In this document: positions 1-9,385 of the stretch, one piece after another
How positions within the stretch are numbered: position 1 is the stretch's first letter
How the letters are laid out: each line of letters begins with the position of its first letter
Assembly (NCBI GenBank): GCA_963676875.1
Contig: OY781436.1
Span: forward strand, 2,480,001 to 2,544,000
From: UBA6244 sp963676875
Lineage (GTDB): Bacteria; Bacteroidota; Bacteroidia; Bacteroidales; F082
DNA: 64,000 nt
Direction of reading: 5' to 3'
The notes under the pieces: model-generated
What the model was told of the DNA's origin: nothing
Seen by the model: the letters and a program-made list of their open reading frames with translations, nothing else
Databases searched by the model: none
Program-made: the position numbers and the translations under genes

Positions 1-290
1 ATTATGTAGAAAGCCGTGATCAAAAATATGAGGGCCGTAACAAGCATGGTAAGCGAAACCAGATAACTCTTGATGTCAACTCCCTGATATAAATGAAAGG
101 GTACCGGAATGAAAAGCGCCAGACTCCACCGGAAAACGGGTTTCATTTTTTCCTCTTTCAACAGAAAATACAACATCACCGGCGTAAGCAGGGTGGTGTA
201 AAGTAATCCTTCGGGCAACAAAAAACTGTTGAAGAAAAAATAAACCACCACAAAGATGATCAGTTTATGATATGGCGTTGTTTGGTTCAT
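1..290 (-). CDS. Partial integral membrane protein, possibly O-antigen ligase/polymerase
   Basis: The N-terminal ~96 codons of a gene that runs off the left edge. The peptide starts MNQTTPYHKLIIFVVVYFFF and is dominated by hydrophobic stretches separated by a short charged loop (KEEKMKPVFRW), so it is a polytopic inner-membrane protein. Its ATG overlaps the stop of the upstream flippase gene (ATGA), so the two are translationally coupled. In that setting a Wzy-like polymerase or O-antigen ligase is likely. This is inference from context, since no family motif is visible in the fragment. Confidence 0.6.
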   Translation of the reverse strand, partial: MNQTTPYHKLIIFVVVYFFFNSFLLPEGLLYTTLLTPVMLYFLLKEEKMKPVFRWSLALFIPVPFHLYQGVDIKSYLVSLTMLVTALIFLITAFYI

Positions 291-1729
291 TCCAACAGCA
301 GTTTAATGTGAAATCGCTTTTTGTTGAGGTAATATGTATAAAAAATAAGTGCGGCTATCACGCTGAAAACAATGGTGATAACTGTTGTTTGTAGTAAAAT
401 GACGGCGGCAACCAAAATGGATGGAAGCATGGTAAAAATAGTTTCTGAAAGCCAATGGTCTTTCAATAACCGTTTGTTTATCAGCATGTATTCCACCGGA
501 ATAAGGATGGCCAGGGCCACAACCTGACCCAGTATCAGACTTTCGGCGGTGGGGATCATCCAGAATGCCACAACCATCCCAATGATAATGCCCACTTTGT
601 ACATAAACTCCAGGGAGGTTATAAACTTCAACATTTTCAATCCGTTGAGATAAAAAAGCGGCACAATGGTCATCACCAAAAAGGCTTCATAAACCAGGAA
701 AAGTCTGAAATAATCGCTCATTTTGGCAAACTTTTCAGGTCCCAGCCAAAGGGTGAACAGGGGTTGGTAAAACAAATAGGCAAACCATATGGCCAGCAGA
801 CTGATGCCCACCGAGAAGCCACGCAGGGTTTGAAAATAAATGATGATGTTGCCGCCCGATTCCTTTTTTCGTGAAACTTTGGGAAACAACCAACTCACCA
901 CCGCGCCAAAGGCCATGTGCATGTGGTTGGTGATGGTGGAAGCCAGAATATAATATCCAGCGATGGCCGGTCCCAAAAAAACGGCGATGATGAACCGATC
1001 CACCTGATAGGCCAGCACCGAAATAATGGTTTGAAGCCAGGTCCAAAAGCCAAAGTGGAACAACTCGTTGCGCGCATCGGATCCGGTTTGCCACGAAAAA
1101 CGGTAGTTGGGTACCAGACGGTAGGTCACGCCGGCTACCACGAACACCATCACCAGGTTGATGATTAAATTGCTGATAAACAATTCGTAAACACCCAATC
1201 CACTAAACACAATCACCACTTGTCCGGCCAGTACCAGCAACTTGGATATAATATTCCAGATGGAAGCCAAATCGTAACGCTCATAACCTTTGAGGATGCT
1301 TTGATAAAGCAATTCCCAGAATTTTACAGAAATCACCAGGGTGGCGATAAGCAAGATACTGTCCAACTGACCCTCAAAAATTCTGATTCCCCCCAACTGA
1401 ACCCCCCAACCAACCAAGGCCAGCAGTGCAGTTGCCAGACTTATCCATCCAATCAGTTTGGTGGACGAATTGATGTAGGCCAACAATTTTACGTGACTAT
1501 TTTTGCCCAAGGCCTCTGCCACATAGGCGGTAATCGAGTTGCCCAATCCAAAGCTGATGATGTTCACTGCAATATACACGTAGGAGTTCACCAACATCCA
1601 AATCCCGAAATCGTCTTCCCCCAATTTGTTGATAAACAATGGTGTTAGCGCCAAAAAAGTAACCGGATACAATAAGATATTGGCCAAATTCCAGGTGGAG
1701 TTTTTAATGTTGCCGGAGGTTTTCTGCAT
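287..1729 (-). CDS. Wzx-like polysaccharide flippase (MATE/MVF-type transporter)
   Basis: A 480-residue hydrophobic protein with about 12-14 membrane segments spread over its whole length and short charged loops, the size and pattern of Wzx/RfbX O-unit flippases. The N-terminus (NSTWNLANILLYPVTFLALTPLFINKLGEDDFG) resembles the family's usual opening around the first helix. Such proteins move undecaprenyl-linked oligosaccharide units across the inner membrane. It is the first gene of a minus-strand unit that continues off the window through a coupled membrane gene, and a Wzz-like gene lies divergently upstream. The family is fairly sure; the substrate is not visible. Confidence 0.85.
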   Translation of the reverse strand: MQKTSGNIKNSTWNLANILLYPVTFLALTPLFINKLGEDDFGIWMLVNSYVYIAVNIISFGLGNSITAYVAEALGKNSHVKLLAYINSSTKLIGWISLATALLALVGWGVQLGGIRIFEGQLDSILLIATLVISVKFWELLYQSILKGYERYDLASIWNIISKLLVLAGQVVIVFSGLGVYELFISNLIINLVMVFVVAGVTYRLVPNYRFSWQTGSDARNELFHFGFWTWLQTIISVLAYQVDRFIIAVFLGPAIAGYYILASTITNHMHMAFGAVVSWLFPKVSRKKESGGNIIIYFQTLRGFSVGISLLAIWFAYLFYQPLFTLWLGPEKFAKMSDYFRLFLVYEAFLVMTIVPLFYLNGLKMLKFITSLEFMYKVGIIIGMVVAFWMIPTAESLILGQVVALAILIPVEYMLINKRLLKDHWLSETIFTMLPSILVAAVILLQTTVITIVFSVIAALIFYTYYLNKKRFHIKLLLE

Positions 1730-1953
1730 ATAATTGGGCGAAATTTGTGTAATAATAATATTAATTTCGTACTTAGCGGATTATTTTGTGGCCAAGGCGA
1801 CAAAAATACAAATCATCTGATGAATTAGCCATGCATTGAAAATAGTTACGAAGAGATGCTTAACTAGTCATGATTAAATAGTATAGCATATTAAATATCA
1901 ACTCATTAAATACAAGTGATGGATTTCACTGAACATAAAAGAAACTACTGAGG

Positions 1954-2814
1954 ATGAAAAATTCAACCTACAACCAATCGAAGGAAGAAGGCCGCCGAAC
2001 CTGGACAGCCCTGCAAAACCAATGGGCAGAGGCCCTGGGTTTTTTTGGGGGCATGCTGTCGAGTTTGACGCATTTTATTAAAAAACAGTTTTGGGGGATG
2101 CTCCTTTTTGCCATTATTTTTGGTACACTTGGAGGCGCCTATATTTGGACAAAGAAAACTACCTTCCATGCCGAAATGACGGTTTCGTATGCCCAGTTGG
2201 AAAAAAAGATTTATGGAGATATGTTGCTCAAGCTGAACCAATTGCTCGAGAGTAAACAATATGCCACCCTGGCCCAACGACTCCGGCTTCCCGAGGAACA
2301 AATCAAACAAATCCACAACATTTATGGCAAAAATATCCACGGCGAACCCCTCATCAACGACATCAGTGTTGAAAAGGTCCCTTTTTACATCGTGGTGGAT
2401 GTTTATGACGTGGACGTGCTTCCTGCACTTCAAAACGCGTTGGTCGATTACATCAGTCAGTCGGATTTTGTGCACGAGCGACTCAAGTTGAACGAACGCA
2501 ATTACAAAAACGAGATCCAATACATGAAAGGTCAGATGGTGTACATGGATTCCCTTAAGATGATGTTGCTGAGCGATTGTGCCAACCTGGATGCAGATGC
2601 GGTGGTCAACCTGGAAAAACTCAACAAATCGCAGAATGAATTCTTTGGCCGTATCCGCGACCTGGAAGCAGCCTTGCAATTCAATAAAAATATTGAAGTC
2701 ATGGATGGCTTTATCGCGCACCGCGAACCTTTTTCCGGACTGTTGATTAAATATATCCTGATGGGTATGTTTGTTGGCATTGGTGTGCGGATGTTGTGGT
2801 TGATGTTTAGGTAA
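1954..2814 (+). CDS. Wzz-like chain-length determinant family protein
   Basis: A 286-residue protein with two membrane segments, near residues 48-68 (FWGMLLFAIIFGTLGGAYIW) and at the extreme C-terminus (about 264-284), around a ~190-residue periplasmic part with long helical stretches. This two-TM topology is that of Wzz/PCP polysaccharide co-polymerases. The cytoplasmic N-terminus is short and there is no tyrosine-kinase domain. It lies divergent from the flippase, which fits a role in surface polysaccharide chain length or export. The annotation rests on topology and context more than on motifs. Confidence 0.6.
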   Translation: MKNSTYNQSKEEGRRTWTALQNQWAEALGFFGGMLSSLTHFIKKQFWGMLLFAIIFGTLGGAYIWTKKTTFHAEMTVSYAQLEKKIYGDMLLKLNQLLESKQYATLAQRLRLPEEQIKQIHNIYGKNIHGEPLINDISVEKVPFYIVVDVYDVDVLPALQNALVDYISQSDFVHERLKLNERNYKNEIQYMKGQMVYMDSLKMMLLSDCANLDADAVVNLEKLNKSQNEFFGRIRDLEAALQFNKNIEVMDGFIAHREPFSGLLIKYILMGMFVGIGVRMLWLMFR

Positions 2815-2975
2815 ATATGGAGTAGTTTAAAATGCCTTACGTGAGCTAAGGTCTAAAGTGGCATATATTGGATAACTCAACAATAAATGCCCCGGTAGCA
2901 TAGTTATTAAGAAGTGTTTTTATGGCGGCATTGCCGACTTCAACTCATATCGTCCTCCAACAAACCTCAAACCAA

Positions 2976-4301
2976 ATGAAAATGAAATCACTGAAAACAA
3001 ATATCTATTTCAAAATAGGTGTCATTATCATCATTATCTTGTTGTTGCTTATTCCCACTTCCATGATTAAAGGCCTGATTCATGAGCGCGAATACACACA
3101 AAAGCAGGCCATTTATGAGGTGAGTTCCAAATGGGGAGAGGAACAAACGCTTACGGGTCCGTTTATCACAGTGCCATACACCCGATATGTTAAACAGTAT
3201 TCACAAAAAGATTCAGCCAACATCATGGTTAAGGTGAAACAATACATGCACTTTTTACCCACCCAGTTGAACGTGTCGGGGAGCATTAATCCCGAACGCC
3301 GAAACAGAGGAATTTATGAGATTGTGGTGTATAATTCTATATTGAAAATTTCAGGCGTTTTCAGCCAACTTGATTTTGCCGAATTGGATATTCCTGTCAA
3401 GGATATTCAATTTGATAAAGCTGCCTTGTCACTCGGAATCAGTGATTTAAGAGGGATCGAAAAGCAGGTTTCACTTCATTGGAATGAAGAAACCCACTCC
3501 TTTAACCCGGGAACCATCACCAACGACTTGATTGAAAGTGGAATTAATACCAACGTAGGGATCACCAATTCCGACAGTGCCTCCTACGAGTTTTCCCTGA
3601 GCCTTGATTTGAAGGGCAGTCAGAAATTGTATTTTATACCTGTAGGTGAAATTACGGATGTGAATATTTCTTCCGAATGGAACAATCCAAGTTTTAACGG
3701 CGCCTTTTTACCCGATGACAGAACGGTGAACGCCGATGGTTTTGATGCCAATTGGAATATCCTGCATTTAAACAGAAACTTTCCGCAACAGTGGGTTGGC
3801 AGCATGAACCACGTCAACGAATCTGCTTTTGGTATCGACCTGCTTTTGCCCGTCGACAGTTATCAAAAATCCATGCGCAGTATCAAATATGCCCTGCTTT
3901 TTATCTGTTTTACATTCATTGTTTTCTTTTTCGTGGAAGTGTTGCAAAAGGTGTTTATTCACCCTGTTCAGTATATATTGGTGGGTATTGCATTGGTGGT
4001 GTTTTATACCCTGCTATTGTCAATTTCCGAACATCTCAATTATAACATGGCTTTTTTAATTTCGGCCATCCTAACGCTGTTGTTGATTGTTGGTTATGTA
4101 AAAGCCATTTTAAAATCCAATCAACTTACGTTTTTGATCGGGGGCATTCTCACCATTTTGTATGCCTTTATTTTTGTCATTATTCAATTGCAGGACTACG
4201 CTCTGCTCATTGGCAGCATCGGTATCTTTTTGATTTTAGCCCTGGTGATGTATTTCTCCCGAAAAATCGATTGGTATAATTTGAATATGGAGGAGAAATA
4301 G
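2976..4301 (+). CDS. creD: CreD-family inner membrane protein
   Basis: 441 residues from the preferred ATG; the frame is open further upstream, but that part (MAALPTSTHIVLQQ...) does not look like protein. An N-terminal helix (IGVIIIIILLLLIPTSMIKG) is followed by the conserved family pattern ERxxYxxxAxxEVSSxWGxxQxxxGPxxxVPY, here as REYTQKQAIYEVSSKWGEEQ then LTGPFITVPY. A large beta-rich periplasmic domain comes next, then about six C-terminal membrane helices. CreD (Cet) is tied to envelope stress and colicin E2 tolerance in Enterobacteria; its biochemical role is unknown. Length matches E. coli CreD (about 450). No creBC-like genes are adjacent. Confidence 0.9.
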   Translation: MKMKSLKTNIYFKIGVIIIIILLLLIPTSMIKGLIHEREYTQKQAIYEVSSKWGEEQTLTGPFITVPYTRYVKQYSQKDSANIMVKVKQYMHFLPTQLNVSGSINPERRNRGIYEIVVYNSILKISGVFSQLDFAELDIPVKDIQFDKAALSLGISDLRGIEKQVSLHWNEETHSFNPGTITNDLIESGINTNVGITNSDSASYEFSLSLDLKGSQKLYFIPVGEITDVNISSEWNNPSFNGAFLPDDRTVNADGFDANWNILHLNRNFPQQWVGSMNHVNESAFGIDLLLPVDSYQKSMRSIKYALLFICFTFIVFFFVEVLQKVFIHPVQYILVGIALVVFYTLLLSISEHLNYNMAFLISAILTLLLIVGYVKAILKSNQLTFLIGGILTILYAFIFVIIQLQDYALLIGSIGIFLILALVMYFSRKIDWYNLNMEEK

Positions 4302-4474
4302 TTGTTGTTGTTCGTTTGGTGCTTGTGTATGCCTTACTGACAATAGCATTCAATTATGTGCGTTCTAAGGCTATTGAAATAATTGGTTTCCCGACGGGTT
4401 TACGAGCTTTAAGATTTAACGCCGGAAGAGTTTGCGATTATTGAGGAGTAGTAAGTTAAATAACCTATTAAAAT

Positions 4475-5047
4475 ATGAGAAATATCCTTGTTACCTTATT
4501 GTTTTTTTCTGTTATTACTGGGTATGCCGGTGAATTACTAAATGCCAAATTGCTTAAAAAGGGTTCATCCGACACGCTGAATATTCAATTGGAAGTAAAT
4601 GTGTTTTGGCCAAAAAATGTGGTAGTTAATGTATTGTCTTTCAAAGGCACACTAGTTTTTTATATTAATGGGGAAAAAGAAAAACTGAAGGAAGGTGAGG
4701 TTGACTACTTAGTTTTTACTGATCCGCTAGGTAAAACCAGAGAGTTTGTGTCGGATAACTATACCGGCAGATTAAAAATGGATCGGGTTATGTTCGAAAG
4801 AATGTATGTCGGCAAAATCAGTTGGTACAGAGATTATTATGTGAGTCCGGGTAGCAGCAACCCCTTCTGCACGACCGATTATTTCGTTAATGAAAGAAGT
4901 GCTTCACCCGGGGTAAATTGTAGAAAAGAGTTGATTCTCCGAACTAAAGATATGCCCGAGCTAAAGGCCAAGATTAAAAAGATTAAAACCGATGAGGATA
5001 TACTCGCCATTTTAAAGCAATACAATGATAGGATTGTTGCACCCTGA
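4475..5047 (+). CDS. Hypothetical secreted protein
   Basis: A 190-residue protein with a clear N-terminal signal peptide (MRNILVTLLFFSVITGYAGE) and a mixed, soluble remainder. Cys pairs near the middle (FCTTD ... VNCRK) could form a disulfide. I recognise no family. It stands alone on the plus strand between creD and a repeat-rich gap, and its AT-rich codon use is higher than that of the neighbouring envelope genes. Probably periplasmic. Confidence 0.6.
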   Translation: MRNILVTLLFFSVITGYAGELLNAKLLKKGSSDTLNIQLEVNVFWPKNVVVNVLSFKGTLVFYINGEKEKLKEGEVDYLVFTDPLGKTREFVSDNYTGRLKMDRVMFERMYVGKISWYRDYYVSPGSSNPFCTTDYFVNERSASPGVNCRKELILRTKDMPELKAKIKKIKTDEDILAILKQYNDRIVAP

Positions 5048-5270
5048 GGTTCGACAGCTTAATTGTTCAAAGACTACCAATAGCAACCTATTGTAATCAT
5101 CTGAATATCATAATTATGTTGACTCTTAAGTGTCGGACTCCGTTATCAGAAGTAAATTTCTTCGTTCAACTCATGATTCGTTGACCGGCATTCGATATTG
5201 AATAATTTCTTCTTCCAACTTCCGAATCACAGCTCCCATTACCCCCACCCGAAAACTTTCGGAGCAACCA

Positions 5271-5350
5271 TTCAAGGGATCAAATGTTCAAGGGATCAAA
5301 TGTTCAAGAGTTCAAGGGTTCAAGGGTTCAAGAGTTCAAGAGTTCGAGGG
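5271..5350 (+). repeat. Degenerate TTCAAG-type short tandem repeat
   Basis: Repeats of an 8-10 bp unit, variants of GTTCAAGG, GTTCAAGAG and GATCAAAT. Similar arrays occur near 38361, 43310 and 47626 and, in A+T-rich form, near 60184. Confidence 0.8.
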
Positions 5351-5374
5351 CTCACCGTTATTAGGGCATTAATT

Positions 5375-5442
5375 ACTCCCAACTCTCAGCTTCGGACTCC
5401 CGTCTCCCGACTTCCGACTTCCGACTTCCAACTCCCAACTCC
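5375..5442 (+). repeat. Degenerate ACTTCCG/ACTCCC tandem repeat
   Basis: A pyrimidine-rich run of CTTCCGA and CTCCCAA units that ends just before the stop of the response regulator (5444). A related run of CCCTACT units lies at 43430-43472, also directly at the 3' end of a minus-strand gene. Confidence 0.75.
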
Positions 5443-5443
5443 C

Positions 5444-6109
5444 CTAAAGCTTCACCAACCCATGTTTAATGGCAAATTTCACGATGTCGATGGAGGATTT
5501 GAGGTTGAGCTTGTTGATGATGTTGTTTTTGTGGGAATCAACGGTGCGGATACTGATTTGGAGTTTATCGGCAATTTCTTTGTTGATATAGCCTTCGGCC
5601 ACCCACTGCACAATTTCCAGTTCGCGGGGTGTGAGCAGGTCGAGTTTCGACTCGGTTACTTTTTGGTTTTCGGTGCTGCGAATCAGGCTGTTGACTAACA
5701 TACCCGAAATGTGGGGGTCGAAATACATGTGGCCCTGATGAATGTCGTGGATGGCTTTCAGGAGCACATCCTTGTCGGTGTCTTTGGGCAGATAACCCCG
5801 GGCTCCGGCTTTGATGGCGTTTTGAATAAATTCTTCGTTGTTGTGCATGGAGAGGATGAGCACTTTTACCTTGGGGAATTTCTCGGATATAATGCGTGTA
5901 GCTTCAATTCCGGTCATGTCGCCCATGGCTACATCCACAATGGCCACGTCGCATGGTTGACGATGCAGACTTTCAATCAGTTCGCTTCCCGACGATACGG
6001 CCGACAACACTTCCACCTGCTCTGCATCAGCCAAAAGGGAGTTAACGCCATCGCGAAATAGCTGGTGGTCGTCGGCCAGAGTGATTTTTATTTTTAATTG
6101 ATCTTTCAT
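5444..6109 (-). CDS. NarL/FixJ-family response regulator
   Basis: 221 residues. An N-terminal receiver domain (1-125) carries the acidic pair D13/D14, the phospho-acceptor D59 (in VAIVDV) and the conserved Lys in LPKDTDK. A C-terminal LuxR-type HTH spans about 155-215 (LTPRELEIVQWVAEGYINKE ... ISIRTVDSHKNNI). It is a DNA-binding transcription factor activated by phosphorylation. The partner kinase gene ends just upstream on the same strand (13 bp gap), so the pair is one operon with the kinase first. Target genes cannot be read from the sequence. Confidence 0.95.
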   Translation of the reverse strand: MKDQLKIKITLADDHQLFRDGVNSLLADAEQVEVLSAVSSGSELIESLHRQPCDVAIVDVAMGDMTGIEATRIISEKFPKVKVLILSMHNNEEFIQNAIKAGARGYLPKDTDKDVLLKAIHDIHQGHMYFDPHISGMLVNSLIRSTENQKVTESKLDLLTPRELEIVQWVAEGYINKEIADKLQISIRTVDSHKNNIINKLNLKSSIDIVKFAIKHGLVKL

Positions 6110-6122
6110 GATGTCAATGCAA

Positions 6123-7895
6123 TTATAAGGGAATTTCGATTACAATACGGGTTCCTTCGTTTAAAGAGGATTCAAGTTGAAACTGTCCGCCCAACAGGTT
6201 GGTTCGCTCCTTCATGTTGGCAATGCCGTTGCCGGAAAAATAGCTCCTCTTTCTCACCTTAAATCCCCTTCCATCATCGGTTATCTTTAACAAAAGGGTG
6301 TCGCTTAATTTGTTTAATTCCACTTGTACCTTTTTGGCCTGAGCATGTTTGATGATGTTGTTAAAAGCTTCTTGAACCATGCGATATACATATATTTGAA
6401 CGCGGCTGTTGATCAACTCATTTTCTTTGAAGTCGCACCGAAAGTCCACCTGTAAACCACTGTTGGCTGCTGTTTCTTTGGCCAGTCGCCCGATGGCAGC
6501 CATCAGTCCAAACTCGTGCAATACCGTGGGCATGAGGTTATTGCTGATGTTTCTGATTTCGTTTACGGTCACTTTTATCAACTCACGGGTTTCAGAAATC
6601 AAACGTTCATTTTTTTCAGTATTTTCACGGGTGAGCTGATCGAGCTTCATGCGAATGGCCAGTATCAGTTGCCCCAGTCCATCGTGCAATTCCCGCGACA
6701 AATGTTGACGCTCGGCTTCCTGGGCATCGATCATGGAAGTAGTACGCATCACCTTTTCGTGCTCCAAACGATCGGACTGGTCTTGTAAGGTTTGCGACAT
6801 GGAATTAAAGGCTTCCACCAAATCGCCAATCTCATCACGCTGTTTTAACAGGATGATATTTCCGAATTTTCCTTGCGAAATCACCTCGGCGGCAGCTTGC
6901 AATTTTTTTATGGGCAGCATGATCCAGGTGGCGTTGAAAATCACGATACCCAACAATAGCATAGCGATGATGATGGAAAGGTAGATGATGCTGTTTCGGA
7001 GGACAAAAATAGGAACCATGGCTTCGTCGGCATCTATTTCGGCAAGGATAATCCAATTGAGTTGTGGAATGCCCACCTTTCCAAATGAACTTAATACCTG
7101 CACCCCGCGATAATCCTTAAAAATGCCCGTGCCTGCCGAGTCTGCCAGAGCCAATTCAACACCCACGGTTTGTGAAGGAATTTGCATCACCGCATTTTCA
7201 TTAAACCGTGAAGTGCTTCGCATCAGAAAATCGGGTCCCACCAAATAGGATTCTCCCGTTTCGCCCAAACCATTCATGGGATTGTCCTCAAACATAATGC
7301 GACTAAATACTTCCAATGGCATGGTTAATACAATCATGCCAACCTTTTCACCTTCGACGAAAACACCTCCGGCCAGAAGTATTTGCCATGTTTTTGGGTG
7401 CTCTCCTGAAGTAATTTCCTTGATGATAAACTTGTTTGGGTTGCGAATTTCTGCAAATAGTTTTTGTAGCCAATGGTGCTGATAATTATTAGGTTCAATG
7501 GAGTCTAACTCCACAATGTAGGGTTTTTGTTCCGGTAAATAATACGTTACAGAAGAATAACAACCTGCTGTTCGCAGATAGGTGGTTAAAAAACGTGTGT
7601 AAACGGACGAGTTCAGGCTATCGATGGTAGTATTGAGCTGTAAACCTTTAAGCGTTTCCAACGCATTTACTGTACCTTTATCATGTACGATATTTTTTAA
7701 ATCGTAAACCCGTTGTTCCATAAAAGTATTAATACGGGTTGATTTTTCCACCCGCACGAAGGTCAGTTGCTCGAAGGTTCGTCCGATGAGCGCATCTTTG
7801 GCAATGGAATAAAAAAGGGTGTCGATAACCACCAATGGCAATAAGCTAAGCACAAAAAAATTAATTATCAGCTTTTTGGTAATGGTCATCCTCAT
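6123..7895 (-). CDS. Membrane sensor histidine kinase (cache-HAMP-HisKA_3)
   Basis: 590 residues. TM1 at about 8-30, a ~270-residue periplasmic cache-like sensor domain, TM2 at about 300-322, a HAMP domain (about 323-378), then a HisKA_3 dimerisation domain with phospho-acceptor H404 in ERQHLSRELHDGLGQ, and an HATPase_c domain with N (EAFNNIIKHA), G1 (DDGRGF) and G2 (GNGIANMKERT) boxes. This is the NarX/DesK-type architecture that pairs with NarL-type regulators, and its regulator follows 13 bp downstream. It senses a periplasmic ligand, not identifiable here. Confidence 0.95.
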   Translation of the reverse strand: MRMTITKKLIINFFVLSLLPLVVIDTLFYSIAKDALIGRTFEQLTFVRVEKSTRINTFMEQRVYDLKNIVHDKGTVNALETLKGLQLNTTIDSLNSSVYTRFLTTYLRTAGCYSSVTYYLPEQKPYIVELDSIEPNNYQHHWLQKLFAEIRNPNKFIIKEITSGEHPKTWQILLAGGVFVEGEKVGMIVLTMPLEVFSRIMFEDNPMNGLGETGESYLVGPDFLMRSTSRFNENAVMQIPSQTVGVELALADSAGTGIFKDYRGVQVLSSFGKVGIPQLNWIILAEIDADEAMVPIFVLRNSIIYLSIIIAMLLLGIVIFNATWIMLPIKKLQAAAEVISQGKFGNIILLKQRDEIGDLVEAFNSMSQTLQDQSDRLEHEKVMRTTSMIDAQEAERQHLSRELHDGLGQLILAIRMKLDQLTRENTEKNERLISETRELIKVTVNEIRNISNNLMPTVLHEFGLMAAIGRLAKETAANSGLQVDFRCDFKENELINSRVQIYVYRMVQEAFNNIIKHAQAKKVQVELNKLSDTLLLKITDDGRGFKVRKRSYFSGNGIANMKERTNLLGGQFQLESSLNEGTRIVIEIPL

Positions 7896-7984
7896 GACGA
7901 TGGTTTTAGCATTTGAGGCAAAGCTAAGGAAAAGGGTGAATCGGCGAGTCCTTTTTTACCCATTCAACCTGAAAATCACTTGTT

Positions 7985-8099
7985 ATACCAACTATAAATT
8001 GAAGTTCGCACTACGCTGTTTATGTATAATGCCGATATAGAACTGAAGAGGTTTCAGGAGCGAAGCGAATTAAAGCTCATTTCAATTTATAATCAGCAT
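7985..8099 (+). repeat. MITE-like interspersed repeat R1, copy A
   Basis: A 115 bp element bounded by imperfect ~19 bp terminal inverted repeats: left end ATACCAACTATAAATTGAA, right end ending in a diverged version of TTCAATTCATAATCGGTAT. It lies between the divergently transcribed kinase and STAS-like genes. It is the most diverged full copy at its right end. Other copies are at 12253, 27018 (inverted), 37408, 48772 and 61259, with a truncated one at 25301. Confidence 0.9.
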
Positions 8100-8135
8100 T
8101 AAATGCCAATTCATAAGGACTAAAATCGAGTGGTT

Positions 8136-8214
8136 AAGAAAACTCATTTAACCCGATTGGCTCGTAACATTAACGTCAAATCGGGTATTACAATGAATTT
8201 GGTGTTTTCTTGCT
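8136..8214 (+). repeat. Second interspersed repeat R2, copy 1
   Basis: About 79 bp, bounded by AAGAAAAC and its inverse GTTTTCTT, with an internal stem AACGTCAAAT/ATTTGGTGTT (two wobble pairs). The same structure, with a diverged middle, follows R1 at 48903-48982. Here it lies in a divergent promoter region, so it is not simply a terminator. Confidence 0.7.
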
Positions 8215-8285
8215 CATTATAAATAGATTGAAATATAAACTGTTAACAAATAGCGTCAAATTTAACAATGTTAATTTCAGTTTTC

Positions 8286-8293
8286 TATCTTTG
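8286..8293 (+). promoter_or_regulatory. Bacteroidetes-type -7 promoter element (TATCTTTG)
   Basis: A match to TAnnTTTG, 23 bp before the ATG of the STAS-like gene at 8317, in an A+T-rich stretch. A matching -33 TTG was not evident. Confidence 0.55.
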
Positions 8294-8316
8294 CCCTATC
8301 AAAAACGATATGTATT

Positions 8317-8688
8317 ATGCCCTATTCCATCACCTGGATGCCCGAAGGTGTCGTGATTCACTTGAGTGGAGAAGTTACCTTCGAAGAAAACATGAAGTTT
8401 AATGGGGAACTCTATGGTGATCCGCGATTTGAAACCATTAAATATGAAATTGGTGACTACCGAGGTGTGACTAAATTTCATGTGTCGGAAAAAGAAACTG
8501 AAGTAATTGCCAGCTTGGAGAAACATTCGAGTCGTTGGAACAGTCATTTAAAAGTGGCTCACGTTACCACTGATCCAAAAATGATTGATTTGATCAGGCT
8601 TTACGAACAATCGATGGCGGACACCATGTGGGAATTTGCACTGTTTTCGACTATGGAAGAGGCTGAGGAGTGGGTAAAGAAAGATTAA
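8317..8688 (+). CDS. SpoIIAA/STAS-like small protein
   Basis: A 123-residue soluble protein with alternating strands and helices: an opening beta stretch (YSITWMPEGVVIHLSGEVTF), a helix, and later strand-helix units ending in FALFSTMEEAEEWVKKD. This layout and ending resemble SpoIIAA-like/STAS proteins of Bacteroidetes, which often bind partners rather than catalyse. No catalytic motif is visible and the assignment is by fold pattern. Its stop overlaps by 4 bp the 3' end of convergent rsmI. Confidence 0.6.
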   Translation: MPYSITWMPEGVVIHLSGEVTFEENMKFNGELYGDPRFETIKYEIGDYRGVTKFHVSEKETEVIASLEKHSSRWNSHLKVAHVTTDPKMIDLIRLYEQSMADTMWEFALFSTMEEAEEWVKKD

Positions 8689-9383
8689 TCGGTCAACAGT
8701 TTTTTTCCCTGTTTTCCTTCCAGAACCATGACAATTTCGCCTTTGGCTGGAATTTGCCTGAAATGGGCAGCAACCTCCTCCAGCGTTCCACGAACAGTTT
8801 CCTCAAAAAGTTTGCTTATTTCACGGGAAACCGAAACCTGACGTGATGCACCAAAAAACTCCATCATCTGTGTCAACGATTTTTCCAAGCGGTGTGGCGA
8901 TTCGTATAACACGATGGTAACGGGCATTTCGGCCAGGAGTTTCAATCGTGTTTGGCGGCCTTTTTTGTGAGGTAAAAACCCCTCAAAATAAAATTTATCG
9001 CATGGCAATCCCGAATTAACCAAAGCCGGAACAAAGGCAGTGGCTCCGGGAAGTGTTTCCACACCAATACCATGCTCCACACAGGCCCTTACAAGTAAAA
9101 AACCAGGGTCGGAAATTCCGGGCGTTCCTGCATCAGTTATTAAAGCCATCGATTCCCCTTGTTGTATGCGCGTTACCAACCCTTCCAGCACCTTGTGTTC
9201 GTTAAATTGATGATACGATTGCATGCGGGTTTCTATCTCAAAGTGTTTCAGTAGTTTGCCACTGGTTCGGGTATCTTCGGCCAGTATGGTTTGAACATTT
9301 TTAAGTACCTCAATGGCACGAAAGGTCATGTCGTTGAGGTTGCCAATGGGCGTAGGTACGAGATAGAGTTTGGCCATATCCAT
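8685..9383 (-). CDS. rsmI: 16S rRNA 2'-O-ribose C1402 methyltransferase RsmI
   Basis: 232 residues of the tetrapyrrole (corrin/porphyrin) methylase fold. Family signatures are visible: LYLVPTPIGNLNDMT at the N-terminus, LAEDTRTSGKLLKHF, ALITDAGTPGISDPGFLLV, LPGATAFVPALVNSGLPCDKF, FEGFLPHKKGRQTRL and TIVLYESPHRL. It methylates the 2'-OH of C1402 in the ribosomal decoding centre using SAM. An in-frame ATG at 9377 is an equally good start. The disordered-protein gene lies 3 bp upstream on the same strand. Confidence 0.95.
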   Translation of the reverse strand: MDMAKLYLVPTPIGNLNDMTFRAIEVLKNVQTILAEDTRTSGKLLKHFEIETRMQSYHQFNEHKVLEGLVTRIQQGESMALITDAGTPGISDPGFLLVRACVEHGIGVETLPGATAFVPALVNSGLPCDKFYFEGFLPHKKGRQTRLKLLAEMPVTIVLYESPHRLEKSLTQMMEFFGASRQVSVSREISKLFEETVRGTLEEVAAHFRQIPAKGEIVMVLEGKQGKKLLTD

Positions 9384-9385
9384 GG

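Larger units (their letters stand above)
5048..5443. other. Gene-free gap with two short-unit repeat arrays
   Basis: The gap between the hypothetical secreted protein and the response regulator holds two degenerate arrays, listed separately, and no convincing gene. An open frame crosses it but encodes only the translated repeats and then runs antisense through the response regulator, so it was not called. Confidence 0.6.

Noticed and set aside
5271..5350. CRISPR-like array
   Set aside because: Units are 8-10 bp with no constant repeat plus unique spacers; no cas genes in the window.
5198..5698. Open frame of 166 codons on the plus strand
   Set aside because: It translates the repeat arrays and then runs antisense through the response regulator; not a protein.
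8136..8214. Intrinsic terminator
   Set aside because: It lies between divergent genes and repeats at 48903 with a different context, so it is called a repeat.
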